Notes: generated from the sequence alone by a model not told the origin. Positions 34,471-46,269 are shown, counted from the stretch's first letter. The stretch is DNA of 64,000 nucleotides from Acanthosepion esculentum (GCA_964036315.1 OZ038495.1:21802891-21866890); one strand, 5' to 3'. Program-made: numbers and translations.

Positions 34471-34592
34471 CCACATAAAAATCAAGCAAACATACAATAC
34501 ATGAGAGTGAGACGGTTAATAGTTTGTCTTTTTTGTTTTTTAATATGGAGAAAAATAGTTTTAAATAAGAACCTCAAAGAAAGAAAAAATTG

Positions 34593-35345
34593 ATACACAA
34601 GGTTTCTTTAAAATGTATTTTAAAAATGAAAAATCTTTGTTGAAGTTTTTATTTTAGTAAAGTTTCACTTCCAAGCTAATAGATTTAAATTTAATACAGT
34701 GTAACCCGGATATAAGAGAGTTGTCGGGACCGGCGAGGAGGTCTCTTATATCCGGGTTTATCTTATATCCGGGTTTGGTATATTTTGTTTTATTAACACA
34801 GGCTCTAATTTGGGACCAGAAAAATCTCTCTTATATCCGGGTTTATCTTACATCCTGGTCTCTTATCCGGGTTACACTGTATTTCCAATAAGCAAAATAC
34901 TTTGCGGCATTTCACATCGAATTTAAATTGATTGAAATTATGTTTTTAAATCGCTAAAGTCGGCCATATTGACAAATGTCTCAACCCAACATAATTCTCT
35001 TTGTTAAAAAATCTTTCAAAAATAAAATATACTTTTCTGAAACTTTATTTGAGGAAGGTTAACTGAGTTAAATTTTAATTAATCTGAATTAAAACAAATA
35101 TTACTTACTTTTAGTTTAAGAAAAGCATTTTTAACACGGAAGTGGGCATTTTTTTGAGGTGTTGACAGATTTAGCTGAATGTTTGGCAAATTTAAGTAAA
35201 GTGCACATAAGTGTAAAATAAGTGTAAAAATTAATTGACGAATACAACGTGAACGCCTTTTTCTATAATTTTTTAACTAACCAGTAATTTTAAAATTTAT
35301 GAAATTATTCTAATAATATTCCAAATAATCTAAAATTTTATTGAA
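34593..35345 (+). mobile_element. Left part of AT-rich TIR family R, carrying a MITE
   Basis: Colinear with 61748-62345: ATGAAAAATC, AGTTTTTATTTTA, CTAATAGATT, then (after the MITE at 34697-34879) TTTCCAATAAG, AAAATACTTTGC, TTTAAATTGATTG, AAAAATAAAATATACTTTTC and TAACTAACCAGTAATTTTAA. It breaks off around 35345. Confidence 0.75.
34697..34879 (+). mobile_element. MITE of the CCGGATATAAGAGA family inside family R
   Basis: 183 bp from CAGTGTAACCCGG to GGGTTACACTG, flanked by TA (34695-34696 and 34880-34881). The related sequence at 61831-61848 lacks it and has a single TA at the same point (TTAATATTTCCAATAAG), so insertion with TA duplication is directly visible. Confidence 0.95.
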
Positions 35346-35375
35346 TTTTAGGGGCTTTGGCTTTATAGTCTTATA

Positions 35376-36214
35376 GGTACCTCCATGAGAAATAGTAAAA
35401 TAACATAAATTTTCAGCACCTATTTTTTTTTTGTATGACAGACATTAATTTGGAAAATCTTGCAAAAATAAAAATAATTGTCGGATGTTAATGAAACTTT
35501 CAGAAACTATTCACTAATGATGGAAATTATTATAAATATGTTTTCTTTTTTTAAAGTCATGGAAAATTTTTTTTATATTTATTACCCCCCCCCCATAACT
35601 AATTTTATGAAAACTCTAGAAATTCAGTCGCATTCAGTTTAGTGATTATATTAGTTAAAAGCACAAGGCAAATCATGTATTTTTTTAAATGGACCGCCTA
35701 ACCTGAAAATCAGCTCTGAATTGTAACATACAAAACTCAATAAAACAAAGATATTATTTAATTTCAAATGCTTTTATTTGCTTTTAGTTGTTTTTATTAA
35801 TATGGACAATATTTTCTGAAAGCAAAAAAATATTTCGATGAAAAATGAATTTTTAATACAATTATTTGTTATTTCTTTAATTATAATAGATTTTTACATT
35901 TAAGTTGTTAAAATATTATAAAATTAGTTAAAAGCCGCATCAACTTTCGTAATTGTCCTTATGAGATAGATCTTTTTTTAGCGCGTTGTAAATTGTATCG
36001 TTTTGACTAATCAGAAGACCCGCACTAATTAAGAAATGTAATTTTGTGTTTATAATCGGGCTGTAATTATAAAGTACGGAAGACCAACCAGAGTACGATT
36101 AAGTTGCGTTATTTGAGTTAAGCATTCTTCTCCGCTGTTAAGGCCTTTACTTTTGCAAAACACGTGTGGAGAAGTTAATTTGATTTTTCAATTTCAACTG
36201 AGAAGGGTACCTAC
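35376..36214 (-). mobile_element. Family R, inverted and internally deleted copy
   Basis: Begins with TAGGTACCTCCATGAG and, at 35440-35550, carries the reverse complement of 63080-63170 (AATTTGGAAAATCTTGCAAA, ATTAATGAAAC-type blocks). A GGTACCTAC end lies at 36206-36214. The middle cannot be aligned with confidence. A C(9) run is at 35585. Confidence 0.4.
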
Positions 36215-36263
36215 AAGTATCAGTATCATCTTATGAAATTTATATGATCTTATTTTTATATTA

Positions 36264-36432
36264 CAGTGTAACCCGGATATAAGAGAAACCCGGATATAAG
36301 AGATTTTCTCTGGTCCCAAATTAGAGCCTGTGTTAATAAAACAAAATATACCAAACCCGGATATAAGAGAAACACGGATATAAGAGACTTCTTCTCCGGT
36401 CCCGACAACTCTCTTATATCCGGGTAACACTG
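36264..36432 (-). mobile_element. MITE of the CCGGATATAAGAGA family, reverse copy
   Basis: 169 bp with ends CAGTGTAACCCGG and GGGTAACACTG, flanked by TA. Internal blocks are in the opposite order to 18748-18934 (GGTCCCAAATTAGAGCC first, GGTCCCGACAACT last). Confidence 0.93.
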
Positions 36433-36563
36433 TAATCTCAGTTATGACATTTTTTCATAAATGAAATATCAAAAGTAATAATAAAATGAATGGAAATACA
36501 AATAACACAGTAAAATGTAGTAAATGTACATAAAAGTATAGTATTTTATGTACACTTCTGATA

Positions 36564-37293
36564 AAATTTCATAAGAAAGGTACCTATAAATTAATTAGAT
36601 ACCTTTCTTATGAAATTTAATCTCACTCTCAACAGTCTTATTTTAATTTCTTTATAATATATTTTCCATAAAGCATCATAAACGTAAAGGTAAAAGCTAA
36701 GTACAAAAAAAAAAATAGAACGATGAAAGTTTTCCTTAAAAATAACGAGGTAAATAATTTGTTCACTTAAATCTAAATAATATTACTTCTCTCCTTCCGT
36801 AGAATAAATTATCCTCATGTAATCTGTCAATACGTCATTCAACACCTGTCAAGTGACGCGAAATGTTATGACCTACTTTGTTTATTTTCAAACTACACCT
36901 TTTCAGAGCAGAAACTAAATAATGCTTATTTGAAAATATTTTAAATAAACATTATAATTTCTGATTTTCTTAAAATAAGTTTTGAAAAAATTATAATTGA
37001 TTTTTAAAAGAATTTCAAACTGAGATTTTCATTTTTTTTATAAAATGGAAAAAATGGTTGACATGATTGACTGTCAATTTTGCTGACTAAAAAAAAAAAA
37101 CAAGATTTTTAACGAAAATTTCAGACGTGCTAGGAACGATTAAAAAATGTAAAAAAATACCCCCAAAATACTTTGATCTTTCCTCTTAATAATAACATAA
37201 ACATTTAGACCATAAAATTTTGTTTTCGTCAAGTTTGGCGTCTTTTTCATTATGCTATGCTCTTTTTTAGCGATCTCATTGAAGTACCTATCT
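36564..37293 (+). mobile_element. Family R, internally deleted copy with hairpin left end
   Basis: The left end has inverted arms 36564-36585 and 36597-36618 (AAGGTACCT / AGATACCTT; 21 of 22 match). The right 280 bp (37010-37293) matches 63140-63424, ending GCGATCTCATTGAAGTACCT. It probably lacks most of the interior. Confidence 0.5.
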
Positions 37294-37324
37294 TACGAAG
37301 ATTGATGAAGAAATGTGTGAAAAT

Positions 37325-38320
37325 TACCAATAAATTTTAAATTTATTATAGTTACCGCTTTTATTTTCTGATAATGTCGCGAATGGACATCCGTATTTAC
37401 AACAAATCGGCACGTTTATATAGGCACAAGGAAAAACAAATTAAAATTCTTTTTAAAATACTAGCGTCGCTGGATTGTTGTAACCATTTTCCATTTATAC
37501 TTAGTAAATATAGTTTTTACATAATAAAAATATATCGCTATAAATTCACACAAAATTTTGAAAGATTTAAAACCTTTATAAATTATTATAATTAAAATTA
37601 AAAGGAAAAGAAAACAATTCTTGTAAAACTTCATTATTCATTGAAAGAATTTTTCTTAAGATAATAGTGTCCGTAATATATATATATATATACATAAAAG
37701 CAATTAAAAGCATATCTAATTAAATAATGTTTTGGTTTTATTCCATTTTTTTTAATTTTAAGATTCAGAGCAGATTTTTTCTAACTTGGGGTTCTGTTTG
37801 ACCAGATAAATCTGATGCTTTATATTCTCCAAGGACTTGTGCATATAACTAATATAAACATTAAGCGCTACAAAAATGAATTTCATGAAATTTCATAAAT
37901 TAAATAAGTGGGAGTAACAGAAAAAAACTTACCAAGATTTACTAAAAAGGAACGTTTCTAAAATAATTTAATTCATTTGCAAATAAGTGCTGAAAGTTTC
38001 ATTAAAATCCGACAATTATGTGATTTTTTTCAAGAATTTCCAAATCAGTTTGTTTTTCACCACAAAAAGACGCTTAATTTTCCATATTAATTTAGTCCTC
38101 TGCTGATGCCAGAAAAACAACATCTTTAACCAAAATTTCGAAGGTTCTAAAGAGAATTAAAGAAATATAATCTAATAATCAAAAAATCTTTTGGTCTTTT
38201 ATCTTAATAATAACAAAGATTTTGGCGATAAAACTTTGTTTTTATTAAGTTTGGGGCATTTTTTCATCATGTATGTCATTTTTTTAGTCAATCTTTGGAG
38301 CTACGTAGATAACGATGAAA
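37325..38320 (+). mobile_element. Family R, right two thirds
   Basis: Colinear with 62355-63424: TTATAGTTACCGCTTTTATT, CGTATTTACAACAAATC, AAAACAATTCTTGTAAAACT, ATTAAAAGCATATCTAATTA, CATGAAATTTCATAAATTAA, ATTTCCAAATCAG and CTTAATAATAACAAAGA. It ends at TTGGAGCTACGTAGATAAC, a mutated TIR. A (TA)n run at 37676-37691 replaces the longer one in the 61.7 kb copy. Confidence 0.75.
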
Positions 38321-38329
38321 GTTATATTA

Positions 38330-40550
38330 TGAAACATTGAATAATTAAAAAAGCTAACATGTAAAGATTTTGGAGGCACGTCAAAAAGACAACCACATGC
38401 ACACACGCACAAAAGGATGGAGACAGTGTTAAATTGGAAGATTCCAGGAAGAACCACAAAATTAAAAAGAAGATTTAAAGTTTGCGGTTCTAGAAAAACA
38501 GATCATGAAGTATAAAAAGAGAATTTTCAACCAATCGCAAACGTTTTCAACAAACGCAGCGTTTTTTTTCTTCTAATTATTCTTCTAAAAGACAACTAAA
38601 TTAGAAGAAAAATCTTTTGCGTTTGTATACGCAGAAAACAGATAAATATGAAACTTTGCAACAGGTCGTAGTCAGTGAACTAAAATATACCAGTGAACCA
38701 AACATCTTCCCCAAACAAATAAACAAAGTGCCTAGAGATCCAAAGACTAACCGAAAATTGAAACTAAATGACATCTTCACTAATTCATTACACTTCTTTT
38801 TCTCTTTAAACTTCGAGTAAAATTTGCTGAAATGAACTTTTCTCTATATTTTTAATATATCTCTTTTGTTCGGCACTTCCTGGTCGTTACGACACAAAAT
38901 ATAATCGGCTATTCTGGTCACCGTATGTCGAATGTAAACTTTAGCCGGTAACCACGATACTAGGTATTACAGTTTGGTGAAGGATGCGAAAATTGGGCGT
39001 GGCTATTTTTGTCATTCGTCTCCTCCACTGGCTCTGGGTCGTCAAGTTGAATCTTTTATGTTATGTAGCTGCTGAGATGAATTATGCGGTGTGTCTTTGT
39101 TATTCAATCCAGAGGGTCCTGGTTTTCTTGGTCCAGGCGACATTCTTAATTCGGGCCTACCTTCCTGAAAGGCGTAAAATTTCTAGCAGAAGGAACAGAC
39201 TGTTGATAAAGCCATCAACAATTTAGTAACGATGAGAGAATATAAAAGTTGCAATAATCACAATTATGCGGTTCGACTTCATTAAATTATTCTCTTCCCT
39301 TGAGGCATTGAGAGTTATCTTATAGTTAGAATGCAGGTGGATTGTCAACTTAGCTGCTGACAGAATTTCGACAAAAACGGATGGCAGTGTTATCTCTGAA
39401 TCTGCTTCGCTCAAACTGGCTAAATTGTTTGTGTGTGTGTGTACTTAAAAAGAAAACTTTTGATTAATTAGGCATCTGCACAAAGACCCTCTTTGTTAAA
39501 CAAATCAGATGGCCTGGTAAATTCATGGGTACCCCTCCAACAGAATCTAGTTTCAGACCATTTTGTAAAAATCAATGTAATCCCAACCGAGTAGGCTACC
39601 AAATGAAAAATTCCCAGACTTGCGAAAAGTTTTCAGAATTTTGGCAAACACATTAATCACATTATCATGATTTCCTTGGAGCTGTGGGTATAGGCAGGGA
39701 ATTTAAGTTATAGTTAAGTTGAAATGTTTAACTAAATGTGTCTCATTGATTTCTACCTTCTTTGTAATACAACTGGCGAACAATTTACTGACAGTGGTAA
39801 AAAACAAATCAGGCACTATTTTTGACACCCCCCATTTTATGTATACAGATTACATTGATTGGGGTTACTCAACAGTTGTTCATACTTAGCAAATGGAACC
39901 TGTACTTCGTTTTGTAGAACTTTTTCAAACTTCTGTTAAAACAGCTCCAACAGGGCTCTAGATTACTCTACCTCCAAGCTTTGAATTGGAGAATGAAAGA
40001 GTTTGGAAGAAGGGAACAGTAGAAAAATTAGGTAAAAATAGTGGAGAATAGGAAGTTCCGAATAAAAAGTGATCCAAAAAAAAAAAAAAAAAAAGGCGGA
40101 GGTCAATCAAACAGTTTTGATTTATGTTTAAAAAAAGCCTGTGTATTTTGCGAGAAAGTCCTGGAAGTGAAATCTCTTTTCTTTGGTTTGACAACTTCTC
40201 TTCTTTAGTGGATATTTAGACCAATAAAACGTGTTTTAACTGATTTTAATATTTTGAGTTTTTAAGCACTTGATCCGGTTAGCGCATGTGCCGCACCATG
40301 TGACCCAATGCATCACACGTTACCGATAATGGTTTATACATCTACAAAATTTAAGAAGGTCTTTGAGACCCTTCTTAATTTTTTTAGTTGTAAGTTAATA
40401 GTCAAGAATATCAGTGACGGAGAATTTAACTTCTTTTAACACAGAAGACAATCTAGTTAAACGGGTTAAGTTTGTCGGGTTATTTAATATTGAATTTGAT
40501 ATGGAGGAATTAGTGAGGACCGAACTCACTGCTCAGTAGTAATGGTTAAA
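38330..40550. other. Unassigned region
   Basis: Mixed composition with no recognised gene. About 38880-39220 and 39480-39960 are less AT-rich. Short open frames there (e.g. 38984-39226 plus) show no motif. A (GT)n of about 12 bp is at 39430. Confidence 0.4.
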
Positions 40551-40552
40551 CA

Positions 40553-41137
40553 CAGGGCCGGTGCGAACTACCCACGAAACCCCGACCGGGAGGAAAACCT
40601 GATTAGGGGTCCGGGCAATGCTTTGTGACCCTCGCTGTATTATCAACGTTCACTTTTTTTTACCTCCATTTATATACGTTACAAATTAAACTAAGCACAA
40701 TTGATTATTAAAGGATGAAAAAATTTCGCGGATTTTGACGTCATTCTGGGGTTGGCTTTTTTTTTTGTTCATATACGTGGATTTGTTTTTGCTCATACTA
40801 AGTCCCGAAAAAAATGCTATATAATATTTACTATTTTTATAATGTTGAATATTCAACCTTTTAACAAGAAAAGGCTGAAGTTGATGTTAAAAATTGCCGT
40901 AAAACATTTAGTTGTTTAAGATCGAATGAACTCTTATGACATGTTTTGTATTTTGATACATTGTATTTTCAATTTTTCTAATTGAATTGTTCACCTATAT
41001 TGCATGTGAACCATTATTATGCATAATTAGGTTACAATAAAATTTGTATTTTATATGAATACTACCTTATGAAAATGTAATAGAATGGTGGGCCCCATAT
41101 CATAGATTCGAGCGGGGTGCATGAGACGCCGGCACTG
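40553..41137. mobile_element. Possible non-autonomous hAT-like element
   Basis: Ends CAGGGCCGGTGCGAAC and (inverted) CAGTGCCGGCGTCTCATG resemble each other and the CAAGGCCGGTGCTAGG end of the hAT at 51355. The interior (about 585 bp) is AT-rich and noncoding. I could not match an 8-bp target duplication, so this is tentative. Confidence 0.35.
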
Positions 41138-41629
41138 TCCTTTAATAACATTTTTAGTTTTGTTTTAACATTGATTTTGTTGGAAGTACCAATAAATCTA
41201 TACGATTGATTTTATCGAATGTTTACATTTTATTCGCGTGAGTAGAGGCTCCGGTGCGTTGCTTTGTCCAGAGTGTACAATGCTGTTAAGATGGCACCGT
41301 AGAGGAGGGTCTGCTGGCGGATATTCAATGGTGTCTGTGGGCGGATATTTGACGGTTGTATTATTCATGATGTATGATAAAACTGAAATTGTTTTAAATT
41401 ATTTTACAAAGGCCGTTGTAATATAGGGCTGTCTGCTAAACTACTGAAGCAAGCAGGTGTTTAACCGCAAACTTAGTCAAAGGGAATATCACTACAGTAG
41501 AAATCCCACGCGTATATGGGACTAGAGACAAAAGATTACTCAGTTTCTACGGCATTTCTTCAGTAGGTTAATTTTAGCCTTCCCACTTGTAATAACCAGT
41601 GAAACAAGTCAGTATTCAGGTTGCCAATT

Positions 41630-41805
41630 GCTAGTGGAAAACAATGCATAACCTACCTGACGAATTTGAGTGAACGGTTGCTAGAACAGGGTTTGGCAGA
41701 GATAGCAAAAAGACAAATGTTATTAAGAGCAACAAAGACAGGAAATTGTGGAGAGCCATGATAGTCAATCTCCTGAAGGGACACGTCACATAGAAGAAGA
41801 AGCTT
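41630..41805 (+). pseudogene. LINE-A extreme 3' end
   Basis: GCATAACCTACCTGACGAAT, GAACAGGGTTTGGCAGAGAT, AAAAAGACAAATGTTATTAA and GAAGGGACACGTCACATAGA are colinear with the ends at 10970 and 29300. Strongly 5' truncated (about 175 bp). Confidence 0.75.
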
Positions 41806-42230
41806 AATAAGGCACATGGAGGGAAATGTGTTATGCTAGTGACTCAAATAGGAGGAGCCTGCCTAGAAAATCAGTATTCTACGTAAGCTCTTCCATCAAT
41901 GGAGAATGCGTAACTATTTCAGTTACAAAACAGGCTTCTGGCCAATATTTATCAATCACTTTCTTTTACACTGTTGTTCTTATTGCGGGCCGGTGTATGC
42001 GTTGAAAGATAAACACGTGTGTCTCCTGAAATGCCCACAACAAACATGGCAGATTCGGGATGTGAGTCCACGTAAAGTTATGTGAAGAAACGATAAGAAC
42101 CAATATATATGTACAAAGAAATGATAATGTATTAACAGTAAAGTGTTACAAGTGACAAAGACAAAGATGTGTGTGTCAAAAGAATGTGAAAACCGTTTTG
42201 GGCCAAACTATGTGTAGTGAGTGAATGTGG

Positions 42231-42268
42231 GTACGTACGTACGTGTGTGTGTGTGTATGTATGTATCG
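42231..42268. repeat. (GTAC)n(GT)n(GTAT)n microsatellite
   Basis: Compound tract of GTAC, GT and TATG units. Confidence 0.9.
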
Positions 42269-42639
42269 TGCATGCATTTCCCAAAGGGAACACGATCTCC
42301 GCGAGAGATTTACATGTTGACGTGTAAGCAGAAAAAGTGAGAAGAGAGCGAGAAAAAATATCGCCGAGTATTTATAGTCCAAAAAGCGTCCCCTAATAGT
42401 AGTTTCGAAAATTAGGAGGAGGTAACCTGACATTCTCATTTCGTTATTTCACTTGGCGGTTTTTACGATTTCGATTCAATGAAGGGAAATATTTTTTAAG
42501 CTTAGCAGCTTATATTAGCACAAATATATGATGCATTGGATAGAAAGGTTACGTTGCATCCATCTTCCAAGAGAAGGTGCTTGCCCTTTATCGAAAATCA
42601 GCATTTAAAATCGTGGCTTTTTACTTAGGTTCAAACACT

Positions 42640-43170
42640 GGATTCGATAACGCAAGTCTTGGGAGCCATTGCTTGGGAATGCAATCAAACTAAGCTTGGG
42701 AACAGCAACATCTTTAGTTGCCAAATTAGCTGATGTCAAGTTTTTAGAAGGCCACATCTGTGGGATTACCCCACCTTCTCTGCTAGGAGACTTTTCTCAA
42801 GGCAAGAGGATACACGGAGGACGAAAACGACGCTTCGAGGATCAGTTGAAGATATCTTTGACACAAACTAACGTCGACCTTGAGACCTGTGAAACCGTTG
42901 CTGCAAACCGGCCTTACTCGCATAAGACCATCCGAGGAGGGACCGAGACTTTCAAGCCGACATGAAGAAGATTTGCGACGTGCTGTAAGGAGCGCTCAAC
43001 TGGCTCAGCGGCGTCCACTACCTACACTTCCCTGTGAGTCCTGCTCATGACTCTTCAAGAGTAGGCTGGGGATTTACAGCCATCTCCGCCACCAAGGGGT
43101 GGCGAAGAGAGAGAGATAGAGAAGATGATGATCTCAATGCTCGGATACGAGCAGGTGCCAACGAGATGTA
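42640..43170 (+). pseudogene. LINE C-terminal fragment with cysteine motif
   Basis: Reads FSQGKRIHGGRKRRFEDQLK, ISLTQTNVDLETCETVAANR and TIRGGTETFKPT, then after a frameshift LPCESCS..SRVG..IYSHLRHQG. The GKR..G..KRF.D.LK.SL....ID...WE..A.DR..WR block followed by C..C....SR.GL.SH.R..Q is the C-terminal tail with a CCHH-type zinc motif of a LINE class common in invertebrates. At least two frameshifts. Confidence 0.75.
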
Positions 43171-43252
43171 AATATATAAAATACTCCACTAGTTGAAATA
43201 ATTTATTTGAAAGTTTTCTACCTTGGTGATAACAAGAGGTAAATTTTTCACG

Positions 43253-43275
43253 ATATATATATATATATATATATA
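43253..43275. repeat. (TA)n microsatellite
   Basis: About 23 bp of TA. Confidence 0.95.
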
Positions 43276-43279
43276 AAAA

Positions 43280-43935
43280 ATCACAATGCTGTGAATGTGT
43301 AGTAAATGGTTGCCTGGATCATAAGCTTAGTTCCTGTTGGGAATCGATATCATTGGGAGAAAAGGCACTACAAGGTTATTGACACAGTGAAGCTACCATG
43401 TAGTTTTAATTTGAATTATTATTTTAATCTCGAACCGCTTCGTTTATCACATTTGATACAATTTTCAAAAAGGTACAATATGTCAAAGCTACAGCGTGAA
43501 ATCTTTTTTTTTGTTTAATGAAAGATGACAATTAATATTTTGTTCTAAGTGACATTATGTAAGCTAGATATTGTTTTGAGGCAGAAATTTCAACCGCTAA
43601 ATGATTTCGTGCATAAATATCAAATTTGCTCGAACACCTTACTGTGACACATTGTTTGCAATTTTGCTTGGCATTGTAGTGAAAGCAGATACGATTTGTT
43701 GAGAATAAAGATGAGAATTTTCAAAGTAAATTAATTTCACACATTACATGGGGTTTAACATAAAGAACAACATTGCTCACAAGAGAAGAGAAAGAGAAAA
43801 TTATATTTACGTGTATATAGATGACCCAAAAAAGGAAGAAAAACATTTATGGGATTAGCGGAGTGAAAATGAAGCAGTCGGCCTGCTTGACGGAAGAAAT
43901 CTCTCCAAGACAAGACCCGTGTTGCCGCTACTACA
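43280..43935. other. Unassigned, AT-rich
   Basis: No repeat or coding motif recognised. Confidence 0.4.
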
Positions 43936-43936
43936 T

Positions 43937-43940
<4 letters not shown>

Positions 43941-43977
<37 letters not shown>
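43941..43977. repeat. (GA)n microsatellite
   Basis: About 18 GA units. Flanking sequence (43850-44340) is GC-richer and unassigned. Confidence 0.97.
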
Positions 43978-43979
<2 letters not shown>

Positions 43980-44446
43980 GGTGACCCCGTGCAAAATAAA
44001 CGTCCTCGATACAAGCCGCCTCAAGAACAACCTTAAAAACATACATATCAACGTAGATACTAAAACCTGGGAACATCTTGCATCGGACGGGAAGGCGTGG
44101 AGAAATCTGATTGCTGTTGGTATTCAGGAATTTGAGAACAACAGTTATTTCCGCTGAACTGAAAAGAGCTGGAAGACGTCAACACTTTTCCCGAGAGGAG
44201 GACAAAAGAATCCCTCTTGAGTGAGGAATGTGACCGTGTCTGCTTCTCGAGGACAGGCCTCCTCAACCACAAACGGACACAAATACGCCCATTTACCAAT
44301 ATAATACCCAGCAAGACTTTTCGTGCAGCATTTGTGGCTCGGCGTCATAAAATTAAATCAGGTTACTGATAAGACAAAATGACATTTAAAAATACATAGA
44401 GGCTGTATTGATAACGTTAAAGCGCATTAGAAAACTTGTTATTGCC

Positions 44447-44449
<3 letters not shown>

Positions 44450-44486
<37 letters not shown>

Positions 44487-44487
44487 T
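44450..44487. repeat. (CA)n(TA)n microsatellite
   Basis: About 27 bp of CA then TA, directly at the 3' side of the tRNA-derived SINE below, as is common for SINE tails. Confidence 0.95.
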
Positions 44488-44624
44488 GTCATCCACAGAC
44501 AGACTGTTTCGCTGTATCACAGCTCATCAGTGTGGCTAGACGTCCGTTTGCTTCTAGCTAGGATCGAAACCCAACCGAATTAGTGTCAGTCGGGGATTCT
44601 ACCACTAAGCCGTTGACGCACGGC
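44488..44624 (-). mobile_element. tRNA-derived SINE
   Basis: The minus strand begins GCCGTGCGTCAACGGCTTAG; an A box (TTAGTGGTAGAATCCCC) and a B box (GGTTTCGATCC) are at tRNA-like spacing (44624-44561). The anticodon arm is degenerate. The body of about 70 bp ends at the (CA)n tail. Its head resembles a Gly/Glu-type tRNA more than those of the Ceph-like SINEs. Confidence 0.7.
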
Positions 44625-44800
44625 AGGGATGAAGGAGAATTTAAGCGTATTTATTTTTAGATAAACACACAGTGACAGAGAGAACTCGATTCGAATTACC
44701 GAAGAGTCTTGCATTATGAGCCGTAATAGTCACTGTTTACAAACCCACACTTCCTCCCCAGAGAGCTCAACCGAAATAAATTTTTCAGGAGCCTATATAT

Positions 44801-44990
44801 GATAAGAAGAAGACGGATAATTTAATTATCCATTTCTTTTATGATTTTTATTTCGTGAACACCGAGATGTTCATCTCATCAGAACTAAAACCTGGCCGCG
44901 AGGTTTTCGTTCTGATGAGATGAACATCTCGGTGTTCACGAAATAAGAATCATAAACGAAATGGATAATTAAAGTATCCGTCTTATTATC
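44801..44990. repeat. Long near-perfect hairpin (about 90-bp arms, 7-nt loop)
   Basis: Arms 44801-44893 and 44901-44990 with GGCCGCG between them. I count four substitutions and one 3-bp indel between the arms. Weaker pairing (AGAGAGCTCAA / TTGAGCTCTC) extends to about 44759 and 45024. No coding content. Confidence 0.93.
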
Positions 44991-45077
44991 ATTATAATGC
45001 TCTGTAGTCTGCATTGAGCTCTCCCTGGATTTATATCCTCCTCGGAATTATCCCTTCCAGTCACAAACTGGTAAAAC

Positions 45078-45078
<1 letters not shown>

Positions 45079-45131
<53 letters not shown>

Positions 45132-45249
45132 ACATTTATATATATTATGTTTAACGTTCTTTTTTTTTTATAGATACAAAAAAAAAGAAAGAACGTTAAA
45201 CATAATATATATAAATGTCTTTAAATAAATTGTCGGACTATGTCCAATT

Positions 45250-45291
<42 letters not shown>
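45079..45291. repeat. Hairpin framed by two (TA)n tracts
   Basis: (TA)n at 45079-45128 and 45254-45291 enclose inverted arms of about 43 bp, 45127-45170 and 45180-45222 (CATAATATATATAAATGTC on the right, matched on the left; AACGTTC next to T/A runs). The loop is ATAGATACA. Confidence 0.93.
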
Positions 45292-45293
<2 letters not shown>

Positions 45294-45929
45294 CACGTGT
45301 CGACAGTAATTAATTAGTGTAGGCAGCTTGTAACTTTTAGGTATTAAATCTACAAAAACTATTTTGCATTTTATGCATAATAATCAGAGTAACCTGCATA
45401 ATTTTGTTGGATTATGTGCATATTTTACCACAGAAGGAAAATGTAGCTGTTGACCTGTTTTATTCAGAGTAGGCACTGCCAACCTAGACGGCATCTCCCT
45501 TATAGATAAGTATTTGTTTTACGTTCATTTTCAGTTTTTTATCCTTGAGCCATTTTCAGGTTCCGGCCTAGAAATGTTAATCCCTTTGCGGTCAGTGTTA
45601 ATAACAACACATATCACAATTAAAGATGAAGCACTCAAAAACTAACCCTCGTCCCTTATCAGCGGAAGCCTGTCATTGTTTGGCCGTCAAACCAAATTAT
45701 GAAGTGCGAATCTGCACTCATTTTGATTTAAAATTCTAACAATAGATTTTGTGACTCGAGCCGTACCGTGGCATTACGCCCACTCCCCAAATTAATAGTA
45801 AGGAGTGTGGTAAATTCACAAAATAATAAATGTTTCAGTAGAATATAGAAAAGGTTATTTATTTATTCAGCAAGCGACTTCAACTCAACATGCATACTCG
45901 GTGTGTTTCGCATAGTAATTCCTCCCTAT

Positions 45930-46269
45930 ACAAAATAGACCTTGAAGAAAATTCGTGTTTTTTCTTTATTTCGTCCGCAAGAACATTTTTTTTAAAAAAT
46001 TTTCCTTTGTGACATAGCTTTTTAGGAATCGAACGAACGGGGTAGATTATTATAGTTACACGTGCCATGCCTGTTTCTGGTGTTTTAGTTATTTCCCTTT
46101 AACTCAACTCTAAGTTTTGGTTCACCGCTGCTGTGGCCAGGTATTGAATTCACAACTCTTTGGGTCTAGTCACTGGATCTAACTGGACACATGGCCCGAA
46201 AAGGTGGATAAAGACGTTGGTTAGATCAATCTACCCCGGTGGACAAAATAAAGGGTTCTGTTCGAAATT
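45930..46269. repeat. Duplicated SINE-containing segment, copy 1
   Basis: Almost identical to 50393-50731; the only clear change is in a T/A run (T8A6 versus T3A10). It contains an inverted tRNA-like B-box region (CCAGGTATTGAATTCACAAC) and a forward A-box-like GGTGGATAAAGACGTTGG, related to 17045-17125. The right side diverges sharply after TTCGAAATT. Confidence 0.93.

Noticed and set aside
36194..36430. Open frame with repeated SYIRVSLISG
   Set aside because: Translation of the CCGGATATAAGAGA MITE; the amino-acid repeat is just its TIR.
38984..39226. Plus-strand 80-codon open stretch as an exon
   Set aside because: No family resemblance and no phase-compatible neighbouring exon found.
40553..41137. 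Confident hAT element with target duplication
   Set aside because: TIR-like ends are present but the flanking 8-mers do not match; kept only as a low-confidence feature.
44550..44624. Functional tRNA gene
   Set aside because: A and B boxes are good but the arms do not pair into a cloverleaf and a SINE body with CA tail follows.
45079..45128. TA tracts as replication origin or matrix attachment site
   Set aside because: AT runs are common throughout the window; nothing specific supports an origin.
44801..45222. microRNA precursor
   Set aside because: Arms are far longer and more perfect than an animal pre-miRNA; a foldback element is more likely.
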